A DNA stretch of 50,436 nt, taken from positions 1-50,436 of IMG/VR virus record IMGVR_UViG_3300047548_000076. One strand, given 5' to 3'. Positions 8,182 through 15,734 of the stretch are shown here, one piece after another; the first letter of the stretch is position 1, and every line of letters starts with the position of its first letter. Source of the DNA: a virus. The notes below the pieces were generated by a model. That model saw nothing but the letters and a program-made list of their open reading frames with translations. It made no database searches and was not told the origin of the DNA. Both the position numbers and the translations under genes were made by a program.

Positions 8182-8442
8182 ATGTCAAAGCAAGCAAAAC
8201 TACTTTCATACCTTTACACAGGTGCAGAAGTGACTGCTCGTCAGATCCAAGGATCGTTTGGTTTGAAGAATCCACATGGTGCTATCCACTCACTCCGTGA
8301 GCAGGGTCATTGCATCTACTCAAACAAAGCAGTCCTAGCTGACGGTACTGAGACTACCAAGTATCGTGTTGGTAAGCCATCACGTCGCATGGTAGCAATT
8401 GCTAACGCAGTTGCTGGCTCACAGCTGTTCACTCGCAGCTAA
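8182..8442 (+). CDS. Small winged-helix/HTH DNA-binding protein
   Basis: An 86-residue basic protein. Residues 15-45 (EVTARQIQGSFGLKNPHGAI) read as a winged helix-turn-helix, a form I recognise from many phage proteins that begin MSKQAK. It probably binds DNA and may be a transcription regulator. It stands alone between two hairpins (8118 and 8449). Confidence 0.65.
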   Translation: MSKQAKLLSYLYTGAEVTARQIQGSFGLKNPHGAIHSLREQGHCIYSNKAVLADGTETTKYRVGKPSRRMVAIANAVAGSQLFTRS

Positions 8443-8448
8443 TCAGCC

Positions 8449-8473
8449 AATGGGCATTCTTGTAGTGCCCATT
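8449..8473 (+). terminator. Hairpin after the HTH gene
   Basis: AATGGGCA and TGCCCATT form an 8-bp perfect stem with a 9-nt loop; only a short T-run follows (CACAGTTTAGTT). Confidence 0.45.
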
Positions 8474-8496
8474 CACAGTTTAGTTGAGGAGAGAAA

Positions 8497-8808
8497 ATGG
8501 CTAAGAAAGAACCTGATGGACGTAAATTTGATGGTGAGAAACTACGATACGATTTGATTCCACCACATGCACAACAAGCAATGGTAGAAGTTCTAACATT
8601 CGGTGCACGAAAGTATGCCCCCGATAATTGGCAACTTGTACCAGAAGCGAAGCGTAGATATTTTGCAGCACTTGAACGCCATGTATGGGCATGGAAGATG
8701 GGTGAGAAAGTAGATCCTGAATCTGGCATTCATCACCTAGCACACGCAATGTGTTGTCTGGCTTTTTTGTATGAGCACGATGTTAATTATTCGAAGGATG
8801 AAAAATAA
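8497..8808 (+). CDS. dATP/dGTP diphosphohydrolase-like protein (DUF5664-type)
   Basis: A 103-residue all-alpha protein resembling the N-terminal dGTP/dATP diphosphohydrolase family of phages. Typical features are GEKLRYDLIPPHA, VLTFGARKYAPDNW, and the helix ALERHVWAWKMGEKVDPESG followed by HHLAHAMCCLAFL. Members are MazG-like NTP pyrophosphohydrolases that shape dNTP pools. ATG 8497 is well placed after GAGGAGAGAAA. Its stop overlaps the next start (TAATG). Substrate specificity cannot be read from sequence. Confidence 0.7.
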   Translation: MAKKEPDGRKFDGEKLRYDLIPPHAQQAMVEVLTFGARKYAPDNWQLVPEAKRRYFAALERHVWAWKMGEKVDPESGIHHLAHAMCCLAFLYEHDVNYSKDEK

Positions 8809-9164
8809 TGGGTTGGTTTGATAAGGTTACATTGGCAGAAAAGAATCGTCGTATTGACGAACTTCAGAAAGACATTGAGAATCTGAAATACGCTAACGAT
8901 GTATACAAGAAGCGTCTTGAAACAGAAATGGCTAATGCTTCATTCGCTATCGACTGGGATGCGATGAATGTGTTTTCAATCGAGCGAGTGTGGGAGGATG
9001 GGCTACCCAAGACTATTCTTGGTTATATTATAGAAGAACCTGTTACTGTATGTGAAGGTGAAACTACAACAAAAGATGTTGTTCGTGAATGGAATCTATA
9101 TTGTTCCGCAGAGAAACACGAAGAACTCGTCAAAGAATTTAAGGAATGGGTGTCATCGAAATGA
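8808..9164 (+). CDS. Hypothetical protein with N-terminal coiled coil
   Basis: A 118-residue protein of unknown function. Residues 8-40 (NRRIDELQKDIENLKYANDV) look like a coiled coil. The rest is mixed and acidic, with LGYIIEEPVTVCEGE. It is coupled at both ends: TAATG with the diphosphohydrolase and ATGA with the membrane protein that follows. Confidence 0.7.
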   Translation: MGWFDKVTLAEKNRRIDELQKDIENLKYANDVYKKRLETEMANASFAIDWDAMNVFSIERVWEDGLPKTILGYIIEEPVTVCEGETTTKDVVREWNLYCSAEKHEELVKEFKEWVSSK

Positions 9165-9337
9165 TTAAGATTCTAATTCTATTCATTGCTTTCTGGGCAT
9201 GTATGACTGGCTCAGTTGGTCTATATCGTCAGATCAAAGGTTATGAGAGTTGGTCTAATGTTACAAATGGTGCGGTTGGATTGCTTATTACTGCAGTTCT
9301 GTTCGCTGTTGTTATTGGTTTAGTTGTTTTAATCTAA
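9161..9337 (+). CDS. Small two-helix membrane protein
   Basis: A 58-residue protein with two hydrophobic helices (LILFIAFWACMTGSVGLY and GLLITAVLFAVVIGLVVLI) separated by a short polar loop. ATG 9161 overlaps the previous stop; an earlier in-frame ATG at 9146 has no usable ribosome site. It directly precedes the prohibitin-like gene and may act with it at the inner membrane. Confidence 0.7.
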   Translation: MIKILILFIAFWACMTGSVGLYRQIKGYESWSNVTNGAVGLLITAVLFAVVIGLVVLI

Positions 9338-9349
9338 GGAGAAGTATTG

Positions 9350-10240
9350 ATGTTTACCATTGTTCTGTCGTTGTTTATCGCAATTGCTGGCGCAGTTGTT
9401 ATGTACTTTGTGAGTTCGTCTGATGTTGATTACAGCACACGAACAAAGACTGTGACATATCCGTTCCGCAAGTTTGCACCATTCACGTTCATTCTACCAG
9501 TTCTTGTTTTCATCTTTGAATCATTCACTGTTGTTCCTGCTGGTCACGTTGGCGTTCAAGTCACTCTTGGTGAAGTGAATCCCACTCCGCTGACTGAAGG
9601 TGTTCACTTTGTGAATCCAATCTCTTCAGTAAAGAATGTAGAAGTCCGTGTTGTTAAAACTGAATTGAAGAATGCTAATGCTGGTACTAAAGACTTGCAG
9701 ATTGTTCATACTGACATCGTTGCGAACTATCGTATTGCTGGTGAAAAAGCAGCAATGATGTATAAGGAATTCGGTCTTGACCTAGAAGGTAAGATTCTAC
9801 AACCTGCTATGAACGAATCATTTAAGGCAGAAACTGCACACTACAATTCTGAAGAACTTGTAACCAAACGTGCTGAAGTTAGTGCTAAGATTCACCAGAC
9901 TCTACAAGATAAAGTTGGTAAGTATGGTCTAACTGTTTCTGAAATCTCTCTAGTGAACTTCGGTTTCAGTCCAGAGTATCAGGCTGCAATTGAGCAAAAG
10001 GTTATCGCTACTCAGCAGAAACAAAAAGCCGAACAAGATCTAGAGCGTATCAAAGTTGAAGCACAATCTCGTATTGCACAAGCTGAAGGTGAAGCAAAAG
10101 CCATCGCTATCCAATCACAAGCGATTCAAACTGGCGGTGGTCAGAACTATGTTCAGTTGAAGGCAATTGAAAAATGGGACGGTAAACTACCTACTTACAA
10201 TGGTGGTGGTGCAGTACCCTTTGTTAACGTAGCAAAATAA
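9350..10240 (+). CDS. Prohibitin/SPFH (band 7) family membrane protein
   Basis: A 296-residue SPFH protein. It has an N-terminal transmembrane helix, a second hydrophobic stretch (FTFILPVLVFIF), then the SPFH domain beginning VVPAGHVGVQVTLGEV, and a long Ala/Glu-rich helix near 215-250 (EQKVIATQQKQKAEQDLERI). ATG 9350 follows AAGGAGAAGTATTG. Host prohibitins/HflK-C form rings that control the FtsH protease; phage homologs are widespread in aquatic T4-like phages, with untested roles. Confidence 0.9.
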   Translation: MFTIVLSLFIAIAGAVVMYFVSSSDVDYSTRTKTVTYPFRKFAPFTFILPVLVFIFESFTVVPAGHVGVQVTLGEVNPTPLTEGVHFVNPISSVKNVEVRVVKTELKNANAGTKDLQIVHTDIVANYRIAGEKAAMMYKEFGLDLEGKILQPAMNESFKAETAHYNSEELVTKRAEVSAKIHQTLQDKVGKYGLTVSEISLVNFGFSPEYQAAIEQKVIATQQKQKAEQDLERIKVEAQSRIAQAEGEAKAIAIQSQAIQTGGGQNYVQLKAIEKWDGKLPTYNGGGAVPFVNVAK

Positions 10241-10242
10241 AT

Positions 10243-10271
10243 TTGCTTTGAAACACGTTTTCAGGCATAAT
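10243..10271 (+). promoter_or_regulatory. Sigma70-like promoter before the clamp gene
   Basis: TTGCTT (10243-10248), 17-bp spacer, CATAAT (10266-10271), 43 nt before the gene 45 start. The clamp gene therefore has its own promoter as well as possible read-through. Confidence 0.7.
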
Positions 10272-10313
10272 CTATTATACATAGTAATGTAGTTTTAATT
10301 GACAGGAGAAATA

Positions 10314-10973
10314 ATGAAACTAAGTAAAGAAACCGTAGCCCTATTTAAGAACTTTGCTGGCATCAACAGCAACCTACTTCTAAAGAGTGGCTCCAAACTA
10401 GCAACGATCTCTGCACAGAAGAACGTCATGGCAGATGCTACTGTTGCAGAAACATTCCCTGACTTTGCCATCTATGATCTAAATGAGTTCTTGGGTGCGA
10501 TGTCATTGTTTGACGATCCAGATCTAGACTTCCAAGAGAAGTATGTTTCAATCAGTCAAGGTTCAATGAAGATTAAGTTCTTCGCTGCAGATGCTTCTGT
10601 TCTAGTTGCACCACAAAAGGCTATCACTTTCCCTGAGGCAGAAATCAACTTCCAAATCACTGCTGATAAACTTCAGATGATTAACCGAACTGCATCTGTT
10701 CTACGTGCAGCTGACGTATCAATTGTTGGTGATGGTTCAACTGTTACTGTAGTTGTTGGTGATAAGAAAAACGCAACTGGTAACTCTTTCAGCGAACCTG
10801 TTGGTACAACTGACAAGACCTTTAAGGTAAACCTAAAGGTAGAAAACCTAAAGATGCTTCCAGGCGATTACAACGTCAGCATCTCAAGCAAGAAAATCTC
10901 TCGCTTCCAATCAACCGCTACTGATCTAGTTTATTACGTCGCCGTTGAAGCTGACTCTTCATTCGAGTTTTGA
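10314..10973 (+). CDS. 45: gp45 sliding clamp
   Basis: A 219-residue trimeric clamp, close to T4 gp45 (228). The start MKLSKETVALFKNFAGINSN is strikingly like T4, as are DFAIYDLNEFLGAMSLF and the ending VAVEADSSFEF. It tethers gp43 and serves late transcription in T4. ATG 10314 follows ACAGGAGAAATA; an upstream in-frame TTG (10299) falls before that ribosome site. Three other proteins in this window end in candidate clamp-binding peptides (see findings). Confidence 0.97.
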   Translation: MKLSKETVALFKNFAGINSNLLLKSGSKLATISAQKNVMADATVAETFPDFAIYDLNEFLGAMSLFDDPDLDFQEKYVSISQGSMKIKFFAADASVLVAPQKAITFPEAEINFQITADKLQMINRTASVLRAADVSIVGDGSTVTVVVGDKKNATGNSFSEPVGTTDKTFKVNLKVENLKMLPGDYNVSISSKKISRFQSTATDLVYYVAVEADSSFEF

Positions 10974-10978
10974 TTAAC

Positions 10979-10994
10979 GGGGAGTTCGCTCCCC
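10979..10994 (+). terminator. Terminator with TTCG tetraloop
   Basis: GGGGAG-TTCG-CTCCCC followed by TTCTATATT: a compact T4-style hairpin with the extra-stable UUCG loop, immediately after gene 45. Confidence 0.75.
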
Positions 10995-11013
10995 TTCTAT
11001 ATTATGGTATATT

Positions 11014-11301
11014 ATGAACAAACGGAAGGATCAAATTGCTCGTGTAGACCGTAGAGTTCTACCGAGAGAAGAAATATACGTAACAGATTTATGGGGTGGT
11101 CGTCAAGTTAAACAGATATGGTGTAAACATCATAGACGTTATGAGGATTGTCGTTTATTCTTTTATGAAAGTTCTGCTAAAAGTAAACATGAACACGAAT
11201 TGCGTGACATGTGTATTGAAGCGTGGGAGTTGACTAATGGAAAAGTTAAGTTCTCACCAGAACCTTACCGTGCAACATTGACAGCATTTTTTAAGGATTG
11301 A
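11014..11301 (+). CDS. Hypothetical protein between gp45 and gp44
   Basis: A 95-residue basic protein of unknown function, with IWCKHHRRYEDCRLFF and KSKHEHELRDMCIEAWE. The Cys/His spacing might bind a metal, but no standard finger is clear. It ends two bases before the gp44 ATG, so it is probably cotranslated with the clamp loader. T4 places rpbA near the clamp gene; I see no similarity to it. Confidence 0.65.
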   Translation: MNKRKDQIARVDRRVLPREEIYVTDLWGGRQVKQIWCKHHRRYEDCRLFFYESSAKSKHEHELRDMCIEAWELTNGKVKFSPEPYRATLTAFFKD

Positions 11302-11303
11302 TT

Positions 11304-12257
11304 ATGATTGAAAGTCGTGAGAATCAGTTTTTGTGGGTTGAACGCTACAGACCTCAAAAGATTGATGATTGTGTTCTGCCAGAAGCACTAAAGAAAACAT
11401 TTAAGGAATACATCGCACAAGGTGAATTGCCATCTTTCCTATTCAGTGGGACAGCTGGTGTAGGTAAAACAACTGTAGCAAAAGCACTATGTAACGAGAT
11501 TGGCGCAGAGTATATCATGATCAACGGATCTGACGAAGGTCGTTCGATTGATGTTCTCCGTACAACAATCAAGTCTTTCGCATCAACTGTCTCATTGACT
11601 GATGCTAAGAAAATCGTTATTATTGACGAAGCAGATTATATGAACGCCAATACTGTTCAACCTGCGCTTCGCTCATTCATTGAAGAGTTTAGCCAAAACT
11701 GCCGATTCATCTTCACTTGCAACTTTAAGAATCGTATCATTGAACCACTCCACAGCCGTTGTGCTGTGATTGAGTTTAAGATTGATGCAGCTGATAAGCA
11801 ACAAATTGCTGCTCAGTTCTTCAAACGTGCCACTCAGATTCTAAAGTCAGAAGAAGTTGAGTTCGATCCAAAGGTCGTAGCCGAACTAATCACTAAACAC
11901 TTCCCAGACTATCGTCGTATTCTAAACGAACTACAACGCTATTCTGTTTCAGGTAAGATTGACTCTGGTATCCTAGTCAATATGTCTGAAGAGTCTTTCA
12001 AGTCATTGGTTCGTCTAATGAAAGAAAAGGACTTTGTGGAAGTGCGTAAGTGGGTCGCTAAACAGTCTGATGCAGACACGGCAACTCTATTCCGTGAGTT
12101 TTATGACACAGCCACACAACACATTGAACCAAATAGCATTCCACAACTCGTACTGTTACTAGCCGACTATCAATTCAAGTCAGCTTTTGTAGCAGACCAC
12201 GAGCTAAATATTATGGCTGCACTAACCGAGATCATGGCGCAGTGCAAATTTAAGTGA
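11304..12257 (+). CDS. 44: gp44 clamp loader ATPase subunit
   Basis: A AAA+ clamp loader subunit of 317 aa (T4: 319). Seen: WVERYRPQKIDDCVLP at the start; Walker A GTAGVGKTT at 49-57; DEAD box at 108-111; arginine finger in SRC at R152. With gp62 it opens the gp45 ring and loads it at primer ends. ATG 11304 has AAGGA upstream; an in-frame TTG at 11298 overlaps the preceding stop and is less likely. Confidence 0.97.
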   Translation: MIESRENQFLWVERYRPQKIDDCVLPEALKKTFKEYIAQGELPSFLFSGTAGVGKTTVAKALCNEIGAEYIMINGSDEGRSIDVLRTTIKSFASTVSLTDAKKIVIIDEADYMNANTVQPALRSFIEEFSQNCRFIFTCNFKNRIIEPLHSRCAVIEFKIDAADKQQIAAQFFKRATQILKSEEVEFDPKVVAELITKHFPDYRRILNELQRYSVSGKIDSGILVNMSEESFKSLVRLMKEKDFVEVRKWVAKQSDADTATLFREFYDTATQHIEPNSIPQLVLLLADYQFKSAFVADHELNIMAALTEIMAQCKFK

Positions 12258-12264
12258 GGTTAAT

Positions 12265-12597
12265 ATGGAATTCTTAATTCTATTTGTAGTTGCTGTAGTT
12301 TTTTTTATTTACGGTGCTATTGGTGGTTGGAATGCTAGGGAAAGACACGCTCTTAAAGTCACTAAACAACTCGTTAAAGAAGTAGAAAAGAATCTTGAAG
12401 AAGAGAAGAAATCTCTAATTCAAATTACCATTGAACAACATGGTGAAATGTTTTATGTCTACAAAAAAGACGATAAGACTTTCATGGCACAAGGTAAGAC
12501 TAAGGCAGAACTAGAAGATGCTCTAACTGCTCGTTATCCAGGAAAGAAGTTCGCTGCATCTGAAGAGGAACTACAGAAAGCAGGGTTGTTGTCATGA
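12265..12597 (+). CDS. Single-pass membrane protein between gp44 and gp62
   Basis: A 110-residue protein with an N-terminal transmembrane helix (LILFVVAVVFFIYGAIGG), a coiled coil (residues 28-50), and a small cytoplasmic domain with FYVYKKDDKTFMAQGKTKAELEDAL. Function is unknown. It interrupts the usually adjacent clamp-loader genes and overlaps gp62 by four bases. Confidence 0.75.
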   Translation: MEFLILFVVAVVFFIYGAIGGWNARERHALKVTKQLVKEVEKNLEEEKKSLIQITIEQHGEMFYVYKKDDKTFMAQGKTKAELEDALTARYPGKKFAASEEELQKAGLLS

Positions 12598-12977
12598 CAA
12601 CACCATTTGATTTTCTAAATGCGATTAACTTAACCAAGAAAGACCTGATAGCAGAAGACCCATTGAACGAGAAGGAATATCTTCCTTACATGATCAATCG
12701 TGGTCTATCATATTTCCCCGATACTGTTCTTTATGCGAACGAGATGAATCAGCGTTATGATGCACCGAACGCATGGCAGTTTCAATTTTTCCTAAATAGT
12801 ATACCAAAGAAAAAGAGGTTCAGTAAATGGCACAAGAAGGACGCTGAGACTGAATCTTTTCGTTTGGTACAAGAATATTTTGGTTATTCGAATGAGAAGA
12901 CTAAGGAGGCACTAACGATTCTCACCGATGACCAACTGACTATGATAAAAGAAAAATTATACAAAGGTGGAAAATAA
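12594..12977 (+). CDS. 62: gp62 clamp loader small subunit
   Basis: A 127-residue protein at the gp62 position. The conserved block YFPDTVLYANEMN and FFLNSIPKKKRFSKW matches T4 gp62 (FPECMPAVYAMN, PRGKRYGKW). It is shorter than T4 gp62 (187), mainly through reduced ends, as in many marine relatives. It overlaps regA as TAATG, the same translational coupling as in T4. Confidence 0.9.
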   Translation: MTTPFDFLNAINLTKKDLIAEDPLNEKEYLPYMINRGLSYFPDTVLYANEMNQRYDAPNAWQFQFFLNSIPKKKRFSKWHKKDAETESFRLVQEYFGYSNEKTKEALTILTDDQLTMIKEKLYKGGK

Positions 12978-13402
12978 TGACTGTAGAGATGGTTTACTAC
13001 GACTGGACGCCTGAGTCGATGCTTGAAGTGAGTCTGCCAGAGCCAGACAACTTTCTAAAAGTGCGTGAGACTCTTACCCGTATCGGGATCGCTTCCAGAA
13101 AAGAAAATAAACTGTATCAATCTTGCCACATTTTACATAAGCAAGGCAGATACTTTATTGTGCACTTCAAAGAATTGTTTGCTCTTGATGGTAAAGAATC
13201 GAACATCACGAGTGGCGATGTCGAGCGAAGAAACGCTATTGCTGGATTGCTTCAAGACTGGGATCTATTAAAGATTCTTGTTCCGTCACAAGCAGACCAG
13301 AAAGCATCTTTGTCTCAAATTAAGGTGGTCTCTTATAAAGAAAAAGACCAGTGGGAACTTGTACCCAAGTACAATATAGGGGCTAAGAATAAGAGGTCTT
13401 GA
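12977..13402 (+). CDS. regA: RegA translational repressor
   Basis: A 141-residue mRNA-binding repressor. NFLKVRETLTRIGIA, LYQSCHILHKQGRYFIVHFK and WELVPKYNIG match T4 RegA nearly word for word; T4 RegA is 122 aa. The first 15 residues and the last 10 extend past T4's ends, and ATG 12989 is a possible alternative start. It represses early mRNAs, including clamp-loader messages, by covering start sites. Its last 20 bases overlap the convergent homing endonuclease. Confidence 0.96.
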   Translation: MTVEMVYYDWTPESMLEVSLPEPDNFLKVRETLTRIGIASRKENKLYQSCHILHKQGRYFIVHFKELFALDGKESNITSGDVERRNAIAGLLQDWDLLKILVPSQADQKASLSQIKVVSYKEKDQWELVPKYNIGAKNKRS

Positions 13403-13964
13403 CTTTACAATTATCAAAATGCCATCTTTTTGCCAACCCAACATTAGTTGATTTACCGCAATGAGGACATGTCAAGATAGTTTTATTCAAAGTAGAAGCT
13501 GTTCCGTGTTGTTTATTTTTCATGGAAATTGAGTCTTTAGACTCCTGAGACATTTTCACTTTACGAGTAATCTTGATTCTACCTTCTATCCATCCTTTTG
13601 GGATTTGATCTTTGTGACATCTTTTTGTGATAGAACCATTGTTGATCCAAACTTTATCTTTGGTTGAACCCAGTGTTCCACTACCACCTTCGATAATGTT
13701 GTATCCATTTTTAATGGAATCGAATTGTTCTATGAAGAATTGCTCCATAGTCTTAAAGCAATGTTCTTTATCTAAAGAACAATAGATTTCTTCCCAGATA
13801 AAATTTTCCCAACCATGCGTCTTTAAAGCTGTATAAAATTTAGATTGGTGGGTAGTATAAATAGATTTATGTCTGCGCTTGCGAACTTTCCAATCTTTGG
13901 AAAATCCAATGTAGACTTTTTGATTTATTTTATTTGTTACTTTATAAATAGAATAATGGTTCAT
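13383..13964 (-). CDS. GIY-YIG homing endonuclease, antisense
   Basis: A 193-residue homing endonuclease. The N-terminal GIY-YIG core reads HYSIYKVTNKINQKVYIG, with a catalytic-type Arg-rich stretch (WKVRKRRHKS) after it and NGYNIIEGG further on. The C-terminus has a zinc-finger-like CPHCGK plus HFDNC. AAGGAG lies before ATG 13964. It is convergent with regA and overlaps its 3' end by 20 bases. A near-identical layout is seen for the endonuclease at 21936. Confidence 0.9.
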   Translation of the reverse strand: MNHYSIYKVTNKINQKVYIGFSKDWKVRKRRHKSIYTTHQSKFYTALKTHGWENFIWEEIYCSLDKEHCFKTMEQFFIEQFDSIKNGYNIIEGGSGTLGSTKDKVWINNGSITKRCHKDQIPKGWIEGRIKITRKVKMSQESKDSISMKNKQHGTASTLNKTILTCPHCGKSTNVGLAKRWHFDNCKVKTSYS

Positions 13965-14000
13965 GCTGGTATCTCCTTGTAGATATTAGAGTGGGTGATA

Positions 14001-14028
14001 TTGATGGTATCGTAACCCATGCTATTAT
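14001..14028 (+). promoter_or_regulatory. Possible sigma70-like promoter
   Basis: TTGATG (14001-14006), 16-bp spacer, TATTAT (14023-14028), in the space between the endonuclease start and the small gene at 14092. It is weaker than the other promoters; some promoter is expected because the preceding gene runs the other way. Confidence 0.35.
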
Positions 14029-14091
14029 TTAGTGTAATAGCGTTTTCAATATAACATCGGAATTTCACTATAACATAGGAAAGAAAGCGAA

Positions 14092-14262
14092 ATGAACGAT
14101 ATCATTAAACTAGAATTGACAGTTGACGAATGCAATACTATTCTCCGTGTACTCGGAAAGCACCCATTCGAAGAAGTCGTAACCTTAATCGGCAAGATCA
14201 AAGCACAAGGCGAGCCACAGGTCGCTGCAATGCAACAAGCAGCTGAAACACCAGCTGCCTAA
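14092..14262 (+). CDS. Small conserved phage protein (56 aa)
   Basis: MNDIIKLELTVDECNTILRV followed by a helical segment ending EPQVAAMQQ. This pattern (VDE-N-IL--LG, then KIKAQ-EPQ) is familiar as a short protein found in many unrelated phages; its role is unknown. ATG 14092 follows GGAAAGAAAGCGAA. The stop overlaps a CTAAATA late-promoter-like word. Confidence 0.75.
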   Translation: MNDIIKLELTVDECNTILRVLGKHPFEEVVTLIGKIKAQGEPQVAAMQQAAETPAA

Positions 14263-14265
14263 ATA
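14259..14265 (+). promoter_or_regulatory. Putative late promoter, CTAAATA
   Basis: CTAAATA is a variant of the T4 late -10 element TATAAATA, used by aquatic T4 relatives. It precedes the structured leader and the hsp20 gene. Confidence 0.4.
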
Positions 14266-14385
14266 GTTTAGCATCCCTCGGGATGGGAACGTAAGAATAG
14301 GCTCTACTACCTTAGGAGCGTCTTTACGCTGGCACGACGATACGGTGTCCCTGTAATACAGTAAGCAGGATTTAACTTAACATGG
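14266..14385 (+). ncRNA. Structured untranslated leader upstream of hsp20
   Basis: About 120 nt with no convincing gene. Visible pairing: CATCC-CTCG-GGATG (14272-14285); CGTAAGA (14290-14296) with TCTTTACG (14321-14328, one bulge) enclosing GCTCTA/TAGGAGC (14301-14306/14313-14319, one bulge); a small CTGT/ACAG hairpin at about 14351-14361. It lies between a late-type promoter word and a terminator-like hairpin, so a regulatory leader is likely. The words TAAATAG, TTTAG, ACG and CGTCTTTA recur in the 50340-50415 leader. Confidence 0.4.
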
Positions 14386-14422
14386 CTCTCTTCATTCGCT
14401 TCGGGTTTGCTAGAGAGTTTTT
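14386..14422 (+). terminator. Terminator/attenuator-like hairpin before hsp20
   Basis: CTCTCT (14386-14391) pairs with AGAGAG (14412-14417), with inner pairing ATTCG/CGGGT, and is followed by TTTTTCGC. Only 20 nt separate it from the hsp20 start, so hsp20 expression must read through it or be controlled by it. Confidence 0.6.
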
Positions 14423-14441
14423 CGCTTAATAGGAGAAAACT

Positions 14442-14918
14442 ATGAATCAAAAATTTATTCCAACATTCTTTGGTGACACTTTCAAGGACTTCGACAAGTT
14501 CTTCGTTGGCTTCGATGACCAACTAGTGAAGATGCAAAAACTTCATGACGACATCACCAAGAACATTCCAAACTATCCTCCATACAATATCAAGAAAGTT
14601 GATGACACTCATTACACAATTGAGATGGCAGTCGCTGGCTTTGGTCAGAACGAGATTGACATCGAGATTGATGGTGGTAAGTTAGTTGTCAAGGGTAATG
14701 TCACTTCAGCAGATGCTGATGATGGCTACCTATTCAAAGGTATTGCGGCTCGTGCATTCACTCGCACATTCGCACTCAACGACCAAGTTGAAGTAAAGGA
14801 CGCTGAACTTTTCAATGGTATGCTTAAGATTGCTCTTGAGCGTCTAATCCCAGAAGAAAAGAAGCCACAGAAAGTCGCTGTTAAGACTCGTGGTGAAAAG
14901 CAATTCCTGAACGATTAA
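14442..14918 (+). CDS. Small heat-shock protein (Hsp20/IbpA family)
   Basis: A 158-residue alpha-crystallin-type chaperone. The domain covers about residues 47-140: YNIKKVDDTHYTIEMAVAGF, then DIEIDGGKLVVKG, then RAFTRTFALNDQVEV and NGMLKIAL. Hsp20 genes are common in T4-like cyanophages and relatives, where they may protect proteins or assist assembly. AGGAG at 14431-14435 sets the start. The upstream leader with hairpin and attenuator is its probable control region. Confidence 0.9.
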   Translation: MNQKFIPTFFGDTFKDFDKFFVGFDDQLVKMQKLHDDITKNIPNYPPYNIKKVDDTHYTIEMAVAGFGQNEIDIEIDGGKLVVKGNVTSADADDGYLFKGIAARAFTRTFALNDQVEVKDAELFNGMLKIALERLIPEEKKPQKVAVKTRGEKQFLND

Positions 14919-14926
14919 TCGGGGGT

Positions 14927-14944
14927 AGGGGAGGCAACTCCCCT
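14927..14944 (+). terminator. Terminator with GCAA tetraloop
   Basis: AGGGGAG-GCAA-CTCCCCT followed by TTAGTATT, just after hsp20. The loop is of the stable GNRA class. Confidence 0.7.
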
Positions 14945-14952
14945 TTAGTATT

Positions 14953-15519
14953 ATGATTCCAAGAAAACTAACGATTCTTGATAGGGATAAACTTATCAGG
15001 CATCTTCACTCATTGCAGGCTGAAGACCGCAGACTTCGTTTCGGTGCACCAGTCAACGATGAGTACATTACTGCTTATGTAGAAAAGACTCTTGGTAAAC
15101 CAGAGAACAAATGGTTTGGTGTAGAAGAGAAGTGTGGTATTATCGCTGCATGTCATACAGCAAAACTGAACGACACCACTGCTGAACTTGGTTGCTCAGT
15201 AGACCCAGATTATCGTGGTAATGGTCTTGCTCAGAAATTGTTTGACAGAACAGTGATGTGGTTGAAGACACGAAACATTCGTACTGTCTATATGCACTGC
15301 CTATCTGAGAACGCTATCATGCGTCATATTGCTCGTAAGAATGATATGCAGGTAGTTTCTGAGTATGGTGAATCAGACGCCAACGTAGAAATTGCTCCAG
15401 CGTCACCATTTGATGCTGTACTTGATGCCTACGCAGATCGTATGGCTCTGTACGATATGGTTTATAGAACTCAACTAAACGCCATGCGTACTATGTTCGA
15501 GGGGATTGCTCATACCTAA
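14953..15519 (+). CDS. GNAT-family N-acetyltransferase
   Basis: A 188-residue GNAT enzyme. The acetyl-CoA-binding motif A is VDPDYRGNGLAQKLFD (R-G-N-G), preceded by AELGCS in strand beta4. The C-terminal 50 residues form an extra helical region (DAVLDAYADRMALYDMVY). The acceptor is unknown. It shows no clear relation to the GNAT-like protein at 30880. Confidence 0.85.
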   Translation: MIPRKLTILDRDKLIRHLHSLQAEDRRLRFGAPVNDEYITAYVEKTLGKPENKWFGVEEKCGIIAACHTAKLNDTTAELGCSVDPDYRGNGLAQKLFDRTVMWLKTRNIRTVYMHCLSENAIMRHIARKNDMQVVSEYGESDANVEIAPASPFDAVLDAYADRMALYDMVYRTQLNAMRTMFEGIAHT

Positions 15520-15530
15520 ATATAGGTATG
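15511..15530. repeat. 20-bp near-perfect palindrome spanning a stop and a start
   Basis: CATACCTAAATATAGGTATG: 8-bp arms CATACCTA/TAGGTATG with 4 bases between. It contains the acetyltransferase stop (TAA 15517-15519) and the next ATG (15528), plus a CTAAATA word. It could be an operator or an mRNA hairpin that masks the next start. Confidence 0.5.
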
Positions 15531-15734
15531 AAAGCAAAAGTAACCAAGAACATGATTTCATTTGTCCCTGTTATGAGGGGTGAGTGGACATTTAAAATAT
15601 CTGTTTGGAAGACCAAGCAGGTGTTGGTTATTGCACAGCATAATTTTGATTTGAACAAGATTTACGTTGAGTGTTTTCAAACACAAGACGCTGCAGCAGA
15701 TTTTATTGACAGATTATCAAGTGAGGAACTATGA
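15528..15734 (+). CDS. Small hypothetical protein
   Basis: A 68-residue protein of unknown function with beta-rich content (EWTFKISVWKTKQVLVIAQH). Its ATG lies inside a palindrome and has no clear Shine-Dalgarno sequence, so translation may depend on coupling with the acetyltransferase. It overlaps the next gene by four bases. Confidence 0.6.
   Translation: MKAKVTKNMISFVPVMRGEWTFKISVWKTKQVLVIAQHNFDLNKIYVECFQTQDAAADFIDRLSSEEL

Noticed and set aside
14263-14441. tRNA gene in the leader upstream of hsp20
   Set aside because: No cloverleaf with acceptor, anticodon and T-loop (TTCRA) could be assembled. No tRNA was found elsewhere in the window either.
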